Positions 14,833 to 22,942 of a stretch of 40,050 nt of DNA are shown here, in pieces. The notes under the pieces are model-generated. The model searched no databases, was not told the origin of the DNA, and worked only from the letters and a program-made list of their open reading frames with translations. Made by a program: the position numbers and the translations under genes. Numbering within the stretch: the stretch's first letter is position 1; every line of letters begins with the position of its first letter. The stretch comes from Planctomycetota bacterium (lineage in GTDB: Bacteria; Planctomycetota; Planctomycetia; Gemmatales; Gemmataceae). The stretch spans positions 1-40,050 of the forward strand of contig JAFKJJ010000544.1 in assembly GCA_017306025.1 (NCBI GenBank), given 5' to 3'.

Positions 14833-14922
14833 GCCGAACCACGCGATTCATTTCCCACCGCTCGCCACTCGTTCTTGCGGCCGGTTGCGATTCCGGCCGG
14901 GCCGGTGAGCGTGTTGTTCGGC
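14833..14922 (+). other. attC site 5, left arm deleted
   Basis: Both cores are intact (GCCGAAC at 14833, GTTCGGC at 14916) and the right half is canonical (GGCCGGGCCGGTG, 8 nt, core). In the left half the roughly 22-bp box segment present in sites 1 and 6 is missing, so the inner stem cannot form and the +16 A is absent. Confidence 0.75.
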
Positions 14923-14942
14923 GACAGAAGGCAGAGGGACGG

Positions 14943-15248
14943 ATGCTGTTCATGCTGGTCGAGCGATTCAAGGGCCGCGACCCGGTGCCGATCTACCAAC
15001 GCGTCCGCGAGCACGGGCGCGCGCTGCCCGACGGGCTGCGGTACCTCGACAGTTGGGTCGAGGTCAACTTTGACCGCTGCTTCCAACTCATGGAGTGCAA
15101 CGACGCCGGATTACTCATGCGGTGGATACTCCAGTGGCGGGACCTGGCCGAGTTCGAGGTCGTGCCCGTGAGCCCCTCTCGGGAGGTCCGCGCGTTGTTC
15201 GAGGGCGGTGGCGCCGAACCGGCCGCTGCGCCGGACCCGGCCACGTAG
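14943..15248 (+). CDS. cassette 6: DUF3303-family protein
   Basis: The 101-residue protein reads MLFMLVERFKGRDPVPIYQR, then LPDGLRYLDSWVEVNFDRCF, QLMECNDAGLL and QWRDLAEFEVVPV. This is the pattern of DUF3303: a short alpha/beta barrel-like fold with conserved ERF, GL.Y.DSW and FQLM.C. Function is unknown; it looks cytoplasmic. The ATG at 14943 is 20 bases after the core. The final 12 residues (GAEPAAAPDPAT) and stop are encoded by attC6, parallel to the GrpB cassette. Length equals the usual family length plus this attC-derived tail. Confidence 0.85.
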   Translation: MLFMLVERFKGRDPVPIYQRVREHGRALPDGLRYLDSWVEVNFDRCFQLMECNDAGLLMRWILQWRDLAEFEVVPVSPSREVRALFEGGGAEPAAAPDPAT

Positions 15249-15324
15249 CTCGTTTCCCGTTGCAGACCTGCTTGTGGTGGCGCGGAATCGTATCGCGGCC
15301 GGACCGGTGAGCTTTTAGTTCTCT
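15213..15324 (+). other. attC site 6, degenerate right core
   Basis: Left core GCCGAAC (15213) is followed by the box GCCGG-A-CCCGGCC with the extrahelical A at 15235 (+16). The right half keeps CCGGTG and 8 nt spacing, but the core reads GTTCTCT (15318-15324) instead of GTTCGGC. It probably marks the end of the functional array. Confidence 0.78.
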
Positions 15325-15341
15325 CCGACACCCACAAGGAG

Positions 15342-15605
15342 GTGCGGGTGAAACGGCTACTCCAACCTCTCCCGTCCGCCGCGCTCGCCCTCGTCGCGCC
15401 GGGGGCGCCCCGCGGAGGACAAGAAGTTGAAGGCCACGGTCGGGGCAAGGCCGTCGGCCCGGACGGTGGCCGCACGGTGCCCAAAGAGAAAGGGAAGTTG
15501 ACGATCAAGGTCCCGGGGGGGCAGGCCGAGGGCGGGGCGGTCAACTCGTCCGACAAGGAGTTCGTGATCGAGTTCGAGGGATTCGGAATCGTGGGCACGC
15601 CGTGA
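15342..15605 (+). CDS. small exported hypothetical protein, possibly frameshifted
   Basis: A GTG at 15342 (or 15348) follows AAGGAG and begins a signal-like stretch KRLLQPLPSAALALVAPGAP. The rest reads GKAVGPDGGRTVPKEKGKLTIKV in two phases and ends FVIEFEGFGIVGTP, 87 residues in total. The middle resembles the 'GKV.GPDGKPVPKGTLTF' phrase of planctomycete carboxypeptidase-regulatory-like small proteins. Around 15425 a neighbouring frame reads EDKKLKATV, suggesting a small indel. It lies just beyond the degenerate attC6 and has no attC after it, so it may be a former cassette or native DNA. No function is assigned. Confidence 0.45.
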   Translation: MRVKRLLQPLPSAALALVAPGAPRGGQEVEGHGRGKAVGPDGGRTVPKEKGKLTIKVPGGQAEGGAVNSSDKEFVIEFEGFGIVGTP

Positions 15606-15721
15606 GTCGCCCGACGGACCGGGATTTTTGGCCGTGCCGCCGGTGCCCGCGGATTACCGCTGTGGCGCGGTGGGGTCGCCGACCGCGGCGCCGGGTTCCG
15701 AGTTTCCCGCGGGAGGCACTC

Positions 15722-15949
15722 ATGCCGCTGATTCAGGTCAAACTCATTGAAGGCGTGTTCACGGAGATGCAGAAGCGCGAGATGATCCACCGGCTCACCG
15801 AGGCGATGGTCGCCGTCGAGGGCGATAACATGCGCGCGGTGACGTGGGTGGTGGTCGAGGAGGTCAGGAGCGGACACTGGGGCATCGGCGGCGAGTGGCT
15901 CACGACGGCCGCGGTGAAGGCACTCGCCGCGGGCACGCCGGCCGGCTAA
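15722..15949 (+). CDS. 4-oxalocrotonate tautomerase-family protein
   Basis: The 75-residue protein begins MPLIQVKLIEGVFTEMQKRE. Pro2, exposed after Met removal, is the catalytic base of the tautomerase superfamily. The helix segment KREMIHRLTEAMVAVEGDNM and the strand AVTWVVVEEVRSGHWGIGG match the small-tautomerase beta-alpha-beta fold. The usual second-half arginine is seen in EVRSG. The start is the ATG at 15722 with GGGAGG 7 bases upstream; an in-frame upstream ATG lacks this and would hide the catalytic proline. Members form oligomers and tautomerise enol/keto acids. No aromatic-degradation genes are near. A palindromic terminator follows. Confidence 0.85.
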   Translation: MPLIQVKLIEGVFTEMQKREMIHRLTEAMVAVEGDNMRAVTWVVVEEVRSGHWGIGGEWLTTAAVKALAAGTPAG

Positions 15950-15973
15950 CGGTCGAGCGGTGCTCCGGAAGCG

Positions 15974-16005
15974 CGAACGCCCACCCGAATTCGGGTGGGC
16001 GTTCG
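15974..16005. terminator. perfect palindromic bidirectional terminator
   Basis: A 32-bp perfect palindrome centred on GAATTC lies between the plus-strand tautomerase gene and the convergent small membrane protein gene. It is followed by GTGTTT on the plus strand. Its placement fits a shared terminator. Confidence 0.75.
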
Positions 16006-16027
16006 TGTTTCGGGCGGCGGTCGGCGC

Positions 16028-16186
16028 TTACTTCGCCACCTCGCCGGGCGCCGGCCCGGACGCCGCGTCGGGGGTGATGGCCCCCTTGGGGCCGAGCAGC
16101 CCCCGGCGCCACGCGATCACGATCCCGCCGATGGCCAGGACGCACCCGGCGAAGATCAGAGCCATCTGGGACGTCGTCAGTTCCAT
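16028..16186 (-). CDS. small single-helix membrane protein
   Basis: The 52-residue product reads MELTTSQMALIFAGCVLAIG, then GIVIAWRRGLLGPKG, with a proline/alanine tail ending GEVAK. There is one membrane helix (residues about 8-25) followed by a positively charged WRRG, so the C-terminus is likely cytoplasmic. GAGGAG lies 8 bases upstream of the ATG at 16186; an ATG at 16192 overlaps that site and is less likely. No family is recognised. Confidence 0.6.
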   Translation of the reverse strand: MELTTSQMALIFAGCVLAIGGIVIAWRRGLLGPKGAITPDAASGPAPGEVAK

Positions 16187-16443
16187 CACCATCTCCTCAA
16201 GGGTTCGAGTGTGGGAGCCGGGACGAACGCCGCACCACGACAGCCGAGGAGGGCCGGCACCCGGACCGCCGCGAACGTCGCACGGCCCGTCCTCAACCTG
16301 TAGCTCGGAGAACGCGGACAGAAGGAAAAGTTCCGGCGAGCGAAGTGACGAGTTTCAGACCGGGCCATCAAGTGTTAATGGGCATAGCGCAACCGTTCAG
16401 ATCAGACAAAGCGCGATCGTCGAGGAACCGCTCGAAAACGAAA
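16187..16443. other. intergenic, nothing recognised
   Basis: The stretch between the small membrane protein and the clpX terminator shows no convincing ORF, RNA or repeat. A minus-strand promoter for the small gene is expected here but no clear -35/-10 pair stands out. Confidence 0.3.
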
Positions 16444-16470
16444 ACGCCCGCGGGCGATACCCGCGGGCGT
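16444..16470 (-). terminator. Rho-independent terminator of clpX
   Basis: An 11-bp perfect stem (ACGCCCGCGGG / CCCGCGGGCGT, 5-nt loop) is followed on the minus strand by TTTTCGTTTTCG, 20 bases after the clpX stop. Confidence 0.85.
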
Positions 16471-16490
16471 CGGCGTGTCACCCCCCAGTG

Positions 16491-17783
16491 TCACGCGCTC
16501 TTCTTGCCGGGCTTCTTCTCGCACAGCTTCCGCTCGCCGCGGACCACCTCCGCCGTGATGACGTGCTTGCCCTTGTGCTCCATCTCGGGCAGCTCGTACA
16601 TCACGTCGAGCATCACGTCTTCCACGATCGCCCGCAGGCCGCGGGCGCCGGTGTCGCGGGCCTTCGCCAGCCGCGCGATCTCCTTCAGCGCGCTCACCTC
16701 GAACTCGACCTCCGCCCCCTCCATCTCGAACAGCTTCTGGTACTGCCGCACCAGCGCGTTCTTCGGCTCCGTCAGGATGCGGAGCATCGCCTCCTCGTCG
16801 AGCGGGTCGAGCGGGGCCAGCACCGGCAGCCGCCCCACGAACTCCGGGATCATCCCGAACTCGATCAGGTCGTCCGCGGTCACCTGGCCGAGCAACTCGC
16901 CCAGGGACTTCTCCCGCTGCTCCTCCGCGACCGCGCCGAAGCCGATCGCCTTGCGGCCGAGGCGCCGCGAGATGATGTCTTCGAGCCCGACGAACGTGCC
17001 GCCGCAGATGAACAGGATGTTCGACGTGTCCACCTGAATGTACTGCTGCTCCGGGTGCTTCCGGCCGCCCTGTGGCGGCACGTTCGACACCGTCCCTTCG
17101 AGCATCTTCAGGAGCGCCTGCTGGACGCCCTCGCCCGACACGTCGCGGGTGATCGAGACGTTCTGGCTGGTCTTGGCGATCTTGTCGATCTCGTCGATGT
17201 AGATGATCCCGCGCTGCGCCGCCTCGATGTCGAAGTCGGCCGCGTGCAGGAGCTTCAGGAGCAGGTTCTCGACGTCCTCGCCGACGTAGCCCGCTTCCGT
17301 CAGCGTGGTGGCGTCGCCGATGGCGAACGGCACGTCGAGGATCTTCGCCAGCGTCCGCGCCAGGAGCGTCTTGCCGCTGCCGGTCGGGCCGACGAACAGG
17401 ATGTTGCTCTTCTCGATCTCGACGTCGCGGGCGTCCCCGAGAGAGAGCCGCTTGTAGTGGTTGTGGACCGCGACCGACAGCACCTTCTTGGCCCGCTGCT
17501 GCCCGATCACGTACTGGTCGAGCTTCTCTTTAATGGTGCGCGGCGCCGGGGTGTTGGAGGAGGCGGTCTTCGACGGCCCGCGGCGCTTCTTCTCTTGATC
17601 GATGATCGACTGGCACAGCTCGATGCACTCGCCGCAGATGTACACGTCGCCGGGACCCTCGACGAGCGGGCCGACGTCGCGGTGCGAGCGGCGACAGAAC
17701 GAGCAGTAGGCGTTGCGGTTCCGGCCGGCCGTGCCGGGCGGGCGGCGTCCGCCTGAGTCGCCGGTTGTGCGGTCCGAAGGCAT
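16491..17783 (-). CDS. clpX: ATP-dependent Clp protease unfoldase ClpX
   Basis: The 430-residue protein has the N-terminal C4 zinc-binding domain (CSFCRR...ICGECIELC, residues about 28-60). The AAA+ module follows, with Walker [12 protein letters not shown] near 132, Walker [12 protein letters not shown] near 195, the [19 protein letters not shown] segment, and sensor/arginine regions including [20 protein letters not shown]. The C-terminal small domain has [21 protein letters not shown] ClpP-contacting loop of the IGF type (VIGFGAVAE, residues about 268-276) is recognisable. The protein unfolds tagged substrates and feeds them to ClpP in the cytoplasm. clpP is not in the window. GGGGAG precedes the ATG at 17783 by 6 bases. 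Confidence 0.97.
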   Translation of the reverse strand: MPSDRTTGDSGGRRPPGTAGRNRNAYCSFCRRSHRDVGPLVEGPGDVYICGECIELCQSIIDQEKKRRGPSKTASSNTPAPRTIKEKLDQYVIGQQRAKKVLSVAVHNHYKRLSLGDARDVEIEKSNILFVGPTGSGKTLLARTLAKILDVPFAIGDATTLTEAGYVGEDVENLLLKLLHAADFDIEAAQRGIIYIDEIDKIAKTSQNVSITRDVSGEGVQQALLKMLEGTVSNVPPQGGRKHPEQQYIQVDTSNILFICGGTFVGLEDIISRRLGRKAIGFGAVAEEQREKSLGELLGQVTADDLIEFGMIPEFVGRLPVLAPLDPLDEEAMLRILTEPKNALVRQYQKLFEMEGAEVEFEVSALKEIARLAKARDTGARGLRAIVEDVMLDVMYELPEMEHKGKHVITAEVVRGERKLCEKKPGKKSA

Positions 17784-17977
17784 TGGGCTCCCCGGTCTGA
17801 AGATGTCGGATGAACGCGGTGGTTCGTGTCGTGAGCTGAGGGCGTCGGGTGGTCGGGCGGTCCCGACTTCAGCCTAATCATACTCTCGCGAACGAGTCGT
17901 GTCGCGCGGGAACAGGAGAACACGCGCAACCGCGCCTTACGGACGGCGCTTTCTGCCGGTTCTGCTCTCGGAACCGG

Positions 17978-18370
17978 CTAGGCTGTTCCGGGCGGTTCGG
18001 GCGCCCGGGGCGGGGGCGCCGGCGGGTTCGCCGGCACGCGTTCGCCGGGGCGGACCGGGGGCACCGGCCCCACGGGCGAGTCGGGCTTCGGCACGGGCCT
18101 CTTCACCTTCTCCGCTACGCGGTCGCGCAGCCTGGCGTACTCTTCCTCGGTGATCTCGCCGCTCTCGTACATGGCGCGGTAGCTGGTCAGCGCGTCGGTC
18201 GCGGACGCCTCCGACGGGTCCGCGGCGGCGCGCTTGCGCCACCGATCGACCGCGTAGATGACCGCGGCGCCGACCAGGAGGGCGACCGTCAGACCCGCCA
18301 CGCCCCAGATGACCTCGGGACTGCGGAGCGGGTCCTCGCGGATGTCGGCGAACAGGAGCGGGAACCACAT
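17978..18370 (-). CDS. small membrane protein with SHOCT-like segment
   Basis: The 130-residue protein opens with MWFPLLFADI, then one strong membrane helix (about 22-42, VIWGVAGLTVALLVGAAVIYAV), basic residues RWRKR, and a cytoplasmic segment SYRAMYESGEITEEEYARLR. The last resembles SHOCT domains (short C-terminal 'LK.L.D.G.IT.EEF...K'). The end is a proline-rich tail. GAGG lies about 10 bases before the ATG. It is upstream of clpX on the same strand, 195 bases apart, without evidence of co-transcription. SHOCT segments mediate oligomerisation in some proteins; function here is unknown. Confidence 0.7.
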   Translation of the reverse strand: MWFPLLFADIREDPLRSPEVIWGVAGLTVALLVGAAVIYAVDRWRKRAAADPSEASATDALTSYRAMYESGEITEEEYARLRDRVAEKVKRPVPKPDSPVGPVPPVRPGERVPANPPAPPPRAPEPPGTA

Positions 18371-18891
18371 CGGAATCGCCTCACCGTCCCAGGCGGCAAA
18401 CTACCGCACAGCTTACCCCGTTCGCCGGGTCGGGACAATCGCGAAGCGGCCAATCGGCCGCGGGCGCCCGCCGTAGCCATTCGCGCGCAACGCCGTTGCG
18501 GATTCCGACGACGGGAACGACGGAGATGAACGATCGACGGCGGGTGACGATCGTAGGGGGTGAACAAACGGACAAAAGTGTGCCGGGCGGGGCGCCGGGA
18601 ACTGTATTGTGGGGTAAGTTTGCGGGGTGCGGCGGTTGGGCGGGAGGCCGCCTTGACGGCCCCCCGTGACCGGCTATAATTCGCGAAGCATCAACGGATT
18701 GATGCACCGACCTTTATGGCTCAGAGGAGCCACGGCACCGATCGAGGTCACCCACCCCACCACGGCGAATTCACCCGGCCGCACTTCCTTCTCACCGCTC
18801 ATCGCGTGAAGGGTGCATTACCGCCGGTACGCCTGCTCCACCGAAGCACGGGGAACCGGGGCGCCCGACAACCGCCAAGGCCGACCGACCG
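18371..18891. other. intergenic between the SHOCT-like gene and dnaG: promoter and leader
   Basis: No supported gene. It contains the strong promoter at 18653, followed by the leader of dnaG. Near the presumed transcript start there is a small hairpin, GCATCAA/TTGATGC (about 18688-18705). The dnaG leader is about 300 nt and could be regulatory, but I recognise no riboswitch. Confidence 0.4.
18653..18680 (+). promoter_or_regulatory. sigma-70-type promoter for dnaG-rpoD
   Basis: TTGACG and a perfect TATAAT are separated by 16 bases. It is the best -35/-10 match in the window and points to dnaG, 314 bases downstream, so the operon with rpoD probably has a long untranslated leader. Confidence 0.75.
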
Positions 18892-18980
18892 CGATTTTTG
18901 ATTTTTGATTAACGAACTACGATCGAAAGACACCGGTCCGGTCTTTCAATCACAAATCGCCAATCGAAAATCGCAAATCG
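18892..18980. repeat. AT-rich heptamer element with inverted arms before dnaG
   Basis: The right arm (18948-18980) is tandem 7-mers AATCACA, AATCGCC, AATCGAA, AATCGCA, AATCG. The left arm (18892-18910) holds the inverted unit (CGATTTTTGATTTTTGATT). Between them lies a GAAAGAC/GTCTTTC hairpin. It ends 13 bases before the dnaG start. Confidence 0.7.
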
Positions 18981-18993
18981 AAACAGGTGTCCC

Positions 18994-20916
18994 GTGCCGT
19001 CCGATCCGGTGGAGCAGACCAAACAGGTGAAGGCCGCCAGCGACATCGTCGCGGTGGTCGGTTCGTACATTCCCCTGCACGCGGCCGGGAAGACCTTCAA
19101 GGCCGTCTGCCCCTTCCACAACGACACCCGCCCCTCGCTCGACGTGGACCCGCAGCGCCAGCGGTACAAGTGCTGGTCGTGCGGCGCCCACGGCGACGTG
19201 TTCTCGTTCGTCATGCACCAGGAGAAGGTCGGGTTCAAGGAGGCGCGGGCCATACTCGCGGCGAAGGCCGGAATCAAGCTCGACGAGCAGCAGTCGCCCC
19301 AGGATCACCACCGCGCCCGGCTGCTCGAAGTGATGAAGTGGGCGCAGGCGAAGTACGCGTACCAGTTGCTCGAAGACGACACCGGTGCGGAGGCCCGAAA
19401 GTACCTCGGCGAGCGGAAGCTCGCCGGTAAGACGATCCGGGACTTCGGTCTCGGTTTCGCGCCCATCGTTGGCGACTGGCTGGTCCGACTGGCCGCCGCG
19501 GAGCGCATCCCGGCCGAGGTGTTGGTCGAGGTGGGGTTGATCGCGGCCCGCGACGGCGGGCGCGGGTACTACGACCGGTTCCGCGACCGCGTCATGTTCC
19601 CGATCCGGGACGTGCGCGGGCAGGTGGTGGGGTTCGGCGGGCGGATCATGCCGAACAACCCCTTAGCCGCCCGCGGACCGAAGTACTACAACTCCGCAGA
19701 AACCACCCTCTTCCACAAAAGCGACCTGCTCTACGGGTTGGACCTCGCACGCCACGGCGCGGCCGCGGCCGGCTACCTCGCGGTGGTCGAGGGCTACACG
19801 GACGTGATGATGGCCCACCAGTGCGGGGTGCCGCAGGTGGTGGCCACGATGGGCACGGCGCTGAACGCGAAGCACGTCGCGCAGTTGCGGAGGTATGTGC
19901 CGAAGGTCGTGCTCGTGTATGATGCGGATGCGGGCGGGTTCTCCGGCGTCGACCGGGCGCTGGAGATCTTCGTCTCGCAGGACGTGGAACTGGCGGTCGC
20001 GACCCTCCCCGACGGCCTCGACCCGTGCGACCTGCTCCTCAAACCCGACGGCGTGGAGATCTTCAAAAAGGTGCTGACATCGGCGGTCGATGCGTTAGAT
20101 TTTAAACTGAACAAGCTGTTAGAACGCGACCAGCCACCTTCGGACGCCGAGAAGCAGCGGATCGCGGATGACATCCTCGGCATCATGGCCGCGGCGCCGC
20201 TGATCCCCGGTGCCGCGGCACAGATGAAGCGCGAGTTGATCGTCACGCGACTCGTCCGGCGCCTCGGCATCAAGGACAAGGACGATAACGAGAAGATGCT
20301 TTGGAAGCGGTACAACGAACTGCGCAAGGCACACGAGCAGAGGGAGAGCGAGCGGCTCCAGAAGGAGCGAGAACAGGGACGCGACGCGAAGCCGTCAGGA
20401 TTCGCGCCCGCGCGGCCGACGGACGCGGTGGGGGCGGCTTCCACCGAACGGCGGCCCGATGGTAGTCGCGGAAAGTCCGACCCGCACCACTTCCTCGCGA
20501 CGACGTTGGTGCGGTTGCTCGTCGCGGAGCCGGAACTGGTTCCGGTCGCGGCGGCGGAGATCAAGCCGGAGGATATCGGTCACACCGGCGTGCGGCGCCT
20601 CGTCGGCGAGATGTACGCGGTGTGGGAGCGCGGGCAGGTTCCGGACATCGAGGTCATGCGGGCTCGCCTGGAGGACCGCCCGGACCTGTTCGACGCCCTC
20701 GTCCGCGAGGCCGACGTCGGCCGGGACCTGGAAGACCGCCCGAAGAAGCTGCAAGACGTGATCGCGAACTTCCGCCGAATGAAAGCGGAAGCCGCGAGTA
20801 AAGAGGTGAAGGCGGCGCTCCGCGAGGCGCTGACCCCCGAACAGCAGGTGGAAGCGCTCCGCAAGCTCCAACAGACGCAGCCGCCGAAACCGAATAATTC
20901 CAATTCGGCGGCGTGA
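18994..20916 (+). CDS. dnaG: DNA primase DnaG
   Basis: The 640-residue protein has the CHC2 zinc-binding domain (CPFHNDTRPSL...CWSCGAHGDVFSF, about residues 41-80). The RNA-polymerase core follows, with YLGERKLAGKTIRDFGLGFA and DRVMFPIRDVRGQVVGFGGR. The TOPRIM acidic glutamate lies in AVVEGYTDVMMAHQ near residue 268 and the DxD-type loop in VLVYDADAGG near 310. A C-terminal helicase-binding-type region, charged and coiled, ends near residue 640. It makes RNA primers at the fork and interacts with the DnaB helicase. It starts with GTG at 18994; only a weak AGG lies upstream, so initiation may be inefficient. It is the first gene of the dnaG-rpoD pair, a classic macromolecular-synthesis arrangement. 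Confidence 0.96.
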   Translation: MPSDPVEQTKQVKAASDIVAVVGSYIPLHAAGKTFKAVCPFHNDTRPSLDVDPQRQRYKCWSCGAHGDVFSFVMHQEKVGFKEARAILAAKAGIKLDEQQSPQDHHRARLLEVMKWAQAKYAYQLLEDDTGAEARKYLGERKLAGKTIRDFGLGFAPIVGDWLVRLAAAERIPAEVLVEVGLIAARDGGRGYYDRFRDRVMFPIRDVRGQVVGFGGRIMPNNPLAARGPKYYNSAETTLFHKSDLLYGLDLARHGAAAAGYLAVVEGYTDVMMAHQCGVPQVVATMGTALNAKHVAQLRRYVPKVVLVYDADAGGFSGVDRALEIFVSQDVELAVATLPDGLDPCDLLLKPDGVEIFKKVLTSAVDALDFKLNKLLERDQPPSDAEKQRIADDILGIMAAAPLIPGAAAQMKRELIVTRLVRRLGIKDKDDNEKMLWKRYNELRKAHEQRESERLQKEREQGRDAKPSGFAPARPTDAVGAASTERRPDGSRGKSDPHHFLATTLVRLLVAEPELVPVAAAEIKPEDIGHTGVRRLVGEMYAVWERGQVPDIEVMRARLEDRPDLFDALVREADVGRDLEDRPKKLQDVIANFRRMKAEAASKEVKAALREALTPEQQVEALRKLQQTQPPKPNNSNSAA

Positions 20917-20935
20917 GAGGAAGAACCTACATCGA

Positions 20936-20999
20936 CCCCTTCCCCGCGAAGGGAGGGAGAAAGAGCCGTACCCGGTTTTCGCCCTTCCCGGAGAAGGGG
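20936..20999. repeat. inverted repeat between dnaG and rpoD
   Basis: Arms CCCCTTCCCCGCGAAGGG (20936-20953) and CCCTTCCCGGAGAAGGGG (20982-20999) are inverted to each other and each is nearly self-palindromic. The pair lies 36 bases downstream of the last dnaG gene position region and could attenuate the operon or be a small repeat element. Confidence 0.5.
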
Positions 21000-21116
21000 C
21001 CGCGAGCGGCGTGAGGTTTCTTCGACCCGTACACCCGAGTTTCGCACCGCGAGTAACCAAACCACCCGCCGCCACCGGTCAGGGAGGCCACGGCGGCCCA
21101 AGTGGGAGGGGTTCGG

Positions 21117-22793
21117 ATGGACTGGAAGAACGACGAGGTTCTCAAGACCCTCATCGAGAAGGGCAAGCAGAGCGGGTCGCTCACCTACGACGAGGTGAAC
21201 ACCGCCCTGCCCGAGGGCCGCGACGGGGTACCCGAGTCCGACCGCCTGGAACGGGTGCTCGAACTCCTCGAAGCCAACGGCATCAGCATCATCGACGAGT
21301 CCGACGGCGAGGAGGCCGAGGAGGTGGCGGTGGCCGCCACGACCACCGAGGCGGCGATCACCGACCCCGAGGCCCCCTCCTACGAGGACTCCGACGGCGA
21401 CGGGCGCCACATCGACGACCCCGTCCGCATGTACCTCACCCAGATGGGCCAGATCGACCTGCTCGACCGCAAGCAGGAAGTGTCTCTGGCCATGAAGATC
21501 GAACTCACCCGCCGCCGCTTCCGCCGCAAGGTGCTGGAGTGCGACTACGCGATGCGGCAGGTGGTCGAGACGCTCAAGCGGGTCCACAGCGGCGACCTGC
21601 CGTTCGACCGCACCATCAAGGTCTCGCAGACCGAGAACCTCGAAAAGGACAAGATCCTCGCGCGGATGCCGCACAACCTGCGGACCCTCGAACCGCTCAT
21701 GGAGGCCAACGTCGAGGACTTCCAGCGGCTCAGTGACGAGCGGACCGCGCCGCCGGAGTCGGAAGAGATCCGCGAGCGGCTCCGGCTGCGCCGGCGGAAG
21801 ACGGTCACCCTCGTGGAGGAACTGTCGATCCGCACCCAGAAGGTGCAGCCTCTGATGAAGAAGCTGGAGCAGATCAGCCAGCGGATGGACGAACTGGAGG
21901 CCGAGATCGAGGCCCTCAAGGGCAACCGCACGGTGAAGGAGGAGCGGGCCAACCTCGAAAAAGAGCTCCAGGACCTGATGCTCATCACGCTCGAAGAGCC
22001 GGCGAGCCTGCGCAAGCGCGTGGGCATCATGAAGCAGCGGTTCGCGGAGTACGAGCACGCCAAGCGCGAGCTGTCCGGCGGCAACCTGCGGCTGGTCGTT
22101 TCGATCGCCAAGAAGTACCGCAACCGCGGCCTCTCGTTCCTCGACCTGATCCAGGAGGGCAACACCGGCCTCATGCGGGCGGTGGACAAGTACGAGCACC
22201 GGCGCGGGTTCAAGTTCTCGACTTATGCGACGTGGTGGATTCGGCAGGCCATCACCAGAGCCATTGCGGACCAGGCCCGGACGATCCGCATCCCGGTCCA
22301 CATGATCGAGACGATGTCGAAGCTGCGGAACGTGTCGAAGCAGCTCCTCCAGACGCTCGGTCGCGAGCCCACGATCGAGGAGACGGCGAAGGCGGCCGGG
22401 TACACGCTCGAAGAGACGAAGCGGGTGCTGAAGATCAGCCGCCAGCCGATCAGCCTCGACCGCCCGGTGGGCGAGAGCGAGGACAGCTACTTCGGCGACT
22501 TCATCGAGGACAACTCGGTGGAGAGCCCGGTGAACGCCGCGACCAACGAGATGCTCAAGGACAAGATCGAGGGCGTCCTGAAGACGCTGACGTACCGCGA
22601 GCGTGAGATCATCAAACTGCGGTACGGCCTGGGCGACGGTTACACGTACACGCTGGAAGAGGTGGGCCGGATCTTCAAGGTGACGCGCGAGCGCGTGCGG
22701 CAGATCGAGGCGAAGGCGGTCCGCAAGCTCCAGCACCCGGTGCGGAGCCGTCAGCTCGAAGGGTTCCTCGACGGGCTGAAGAACAAGACGTGA
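21117..22793 (+). CDS. rpoD: primary RNA polymerase sigma factor RpoD (sigma-70/SigA)
   Basis: The 558-residue protein begins [18 protein letters not shown] with region 1.1. Region 1.2 is [17 protein letters not shown], near residue 100. A long charged non-conserved region (about 135-310) with coiled-coil character follows. Region 2 is [20 protein letters not shown] onward, including [20 protein letters not shown] for -10 recognition. Region 3 comes next, and region 4 is [20 protein letters not shown] then [20 protein letters not shown] for -35 contact. All features of a group 1 sigma are present. GGGAGGGG precedes the ATG at 21117 by 5 bases, so I prefer this over an in-frame GTG at 21102. 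It follows dnaG by 200 bases with a repeat between. Confidence 0.96.
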   Translation: MDWKNDEVLKTLIEKGKQSGSLTYDEVNTALPEGRDGVPESDRLERVLELLEANGISIIDESDGEEAEEVAVAATTTEAAITDPEAPSYEDSDGDGRHIDDPVRMYLTQMGQIDLLDRKQEVSLAMKIELTRRRFRRKVLECDYAMRQVVETLKRVHSGDLPFDRTIKVSQTENLEKDKILARMPHNLRTLEPLMEANVEDFQRLSDERTAPPESEEIRERLRLRRRKTVTLVEELSIRTQKVQPLMKKLEQISQRMDELEAEIEALKGNRTVKEERANLEKELQDLMLITLEEPASLRKRVGIMKQRFAEYEHAKRELSGGNLRLVVSIAKKYRNRGLSFLDLIQEGNTGLMRAVDKYEHRRGFKFSTYATWWIRQAITRAIADQARTIRIPVHMIETMSKLRNVSKQLLQTLGREPTIEETAKAAGYTLEETKRVLKISRQPISLDRPVGESEDSYFGDFIEDNSVESPVNAATNEMLKDKIEGVLKTLTYREREIIKLRYGLGDGYTYTLEEVGRIFKVTRERVRQIEAKAVRKLQHPVRSRQLEGFLDGLKNKT

Positions 22794-22811
22794 GCGCGGG
22801 CGGAAGAGGGC

Positions 22812-22907
22812 CTAACCACAGAGACCCAGAGGCACAGAGAAGACGAGAAAGAGTTCAGTTGAAACTCTCTTCTGTCTTCTCTGTGCCTCTGTGCCTCTGT
22901 GGTTAGG
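22812..22907. repeat. long inverted repeat of TCTGTGCC units (96 bp hairpin)
   Basis: Arms 22812-22844 and 22875-22907 pair at 31 of 33 positions. Each is made of CTCTGTGC-type 8-mers in tandem, and the loop carries a further GAGTT/AACTC pairing. It lies between rpoD and the zinc-ribbon gene and could also act as a terminator. This repeat type is familiar from many environmental genomes; its translation yields spurious 'TTEAQRHRE' proteins. Confidence 0.8.
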
Positions 22908-22915
22908 TCCTTCTT

Positions 22916-22924
22916 TGTTACAAT
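22916..22924 (+). promoter_or_regulatory. extended -10 promoter of the coiled-coil zinc-ribbon gene
   Basis: TGTTACAAT has the extended -10 form TGN-TACAAT, with the ribosome site AAAGGAG beginning 6 bases later and the ATG at 22943. The leader would be very short. Confidence 0.45.
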
Positions 22925-22942
22925 GCCTGCAAAGGAGCAGCC

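Larger units (their letters stand above)
10939..15324 (+). mobile_element. chromosomal integron: intI, attI region and six-cassette array
   Basis: An IntI integrase gene is followed on the same strand by an AT-rich attI-like region and then by short ORFs alternating with six related attC-like sites. Cassette boundaries at GTTCGGC lie at 12265, 12916, 13401, 14073, 14530, 14916 and, degenerate, 15318. ORFs start 13-27 bases after a boundary, several with ribosome sites of their own, as in integron cassettes. Integrase and cassettes point the same way, which is the rarer reverse layout reported for some planctomycete and spirochaete integrons. There is no transposon or insertion sequence around it, so it looks chromosomal and sedentary. 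Confidence 0.85.
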
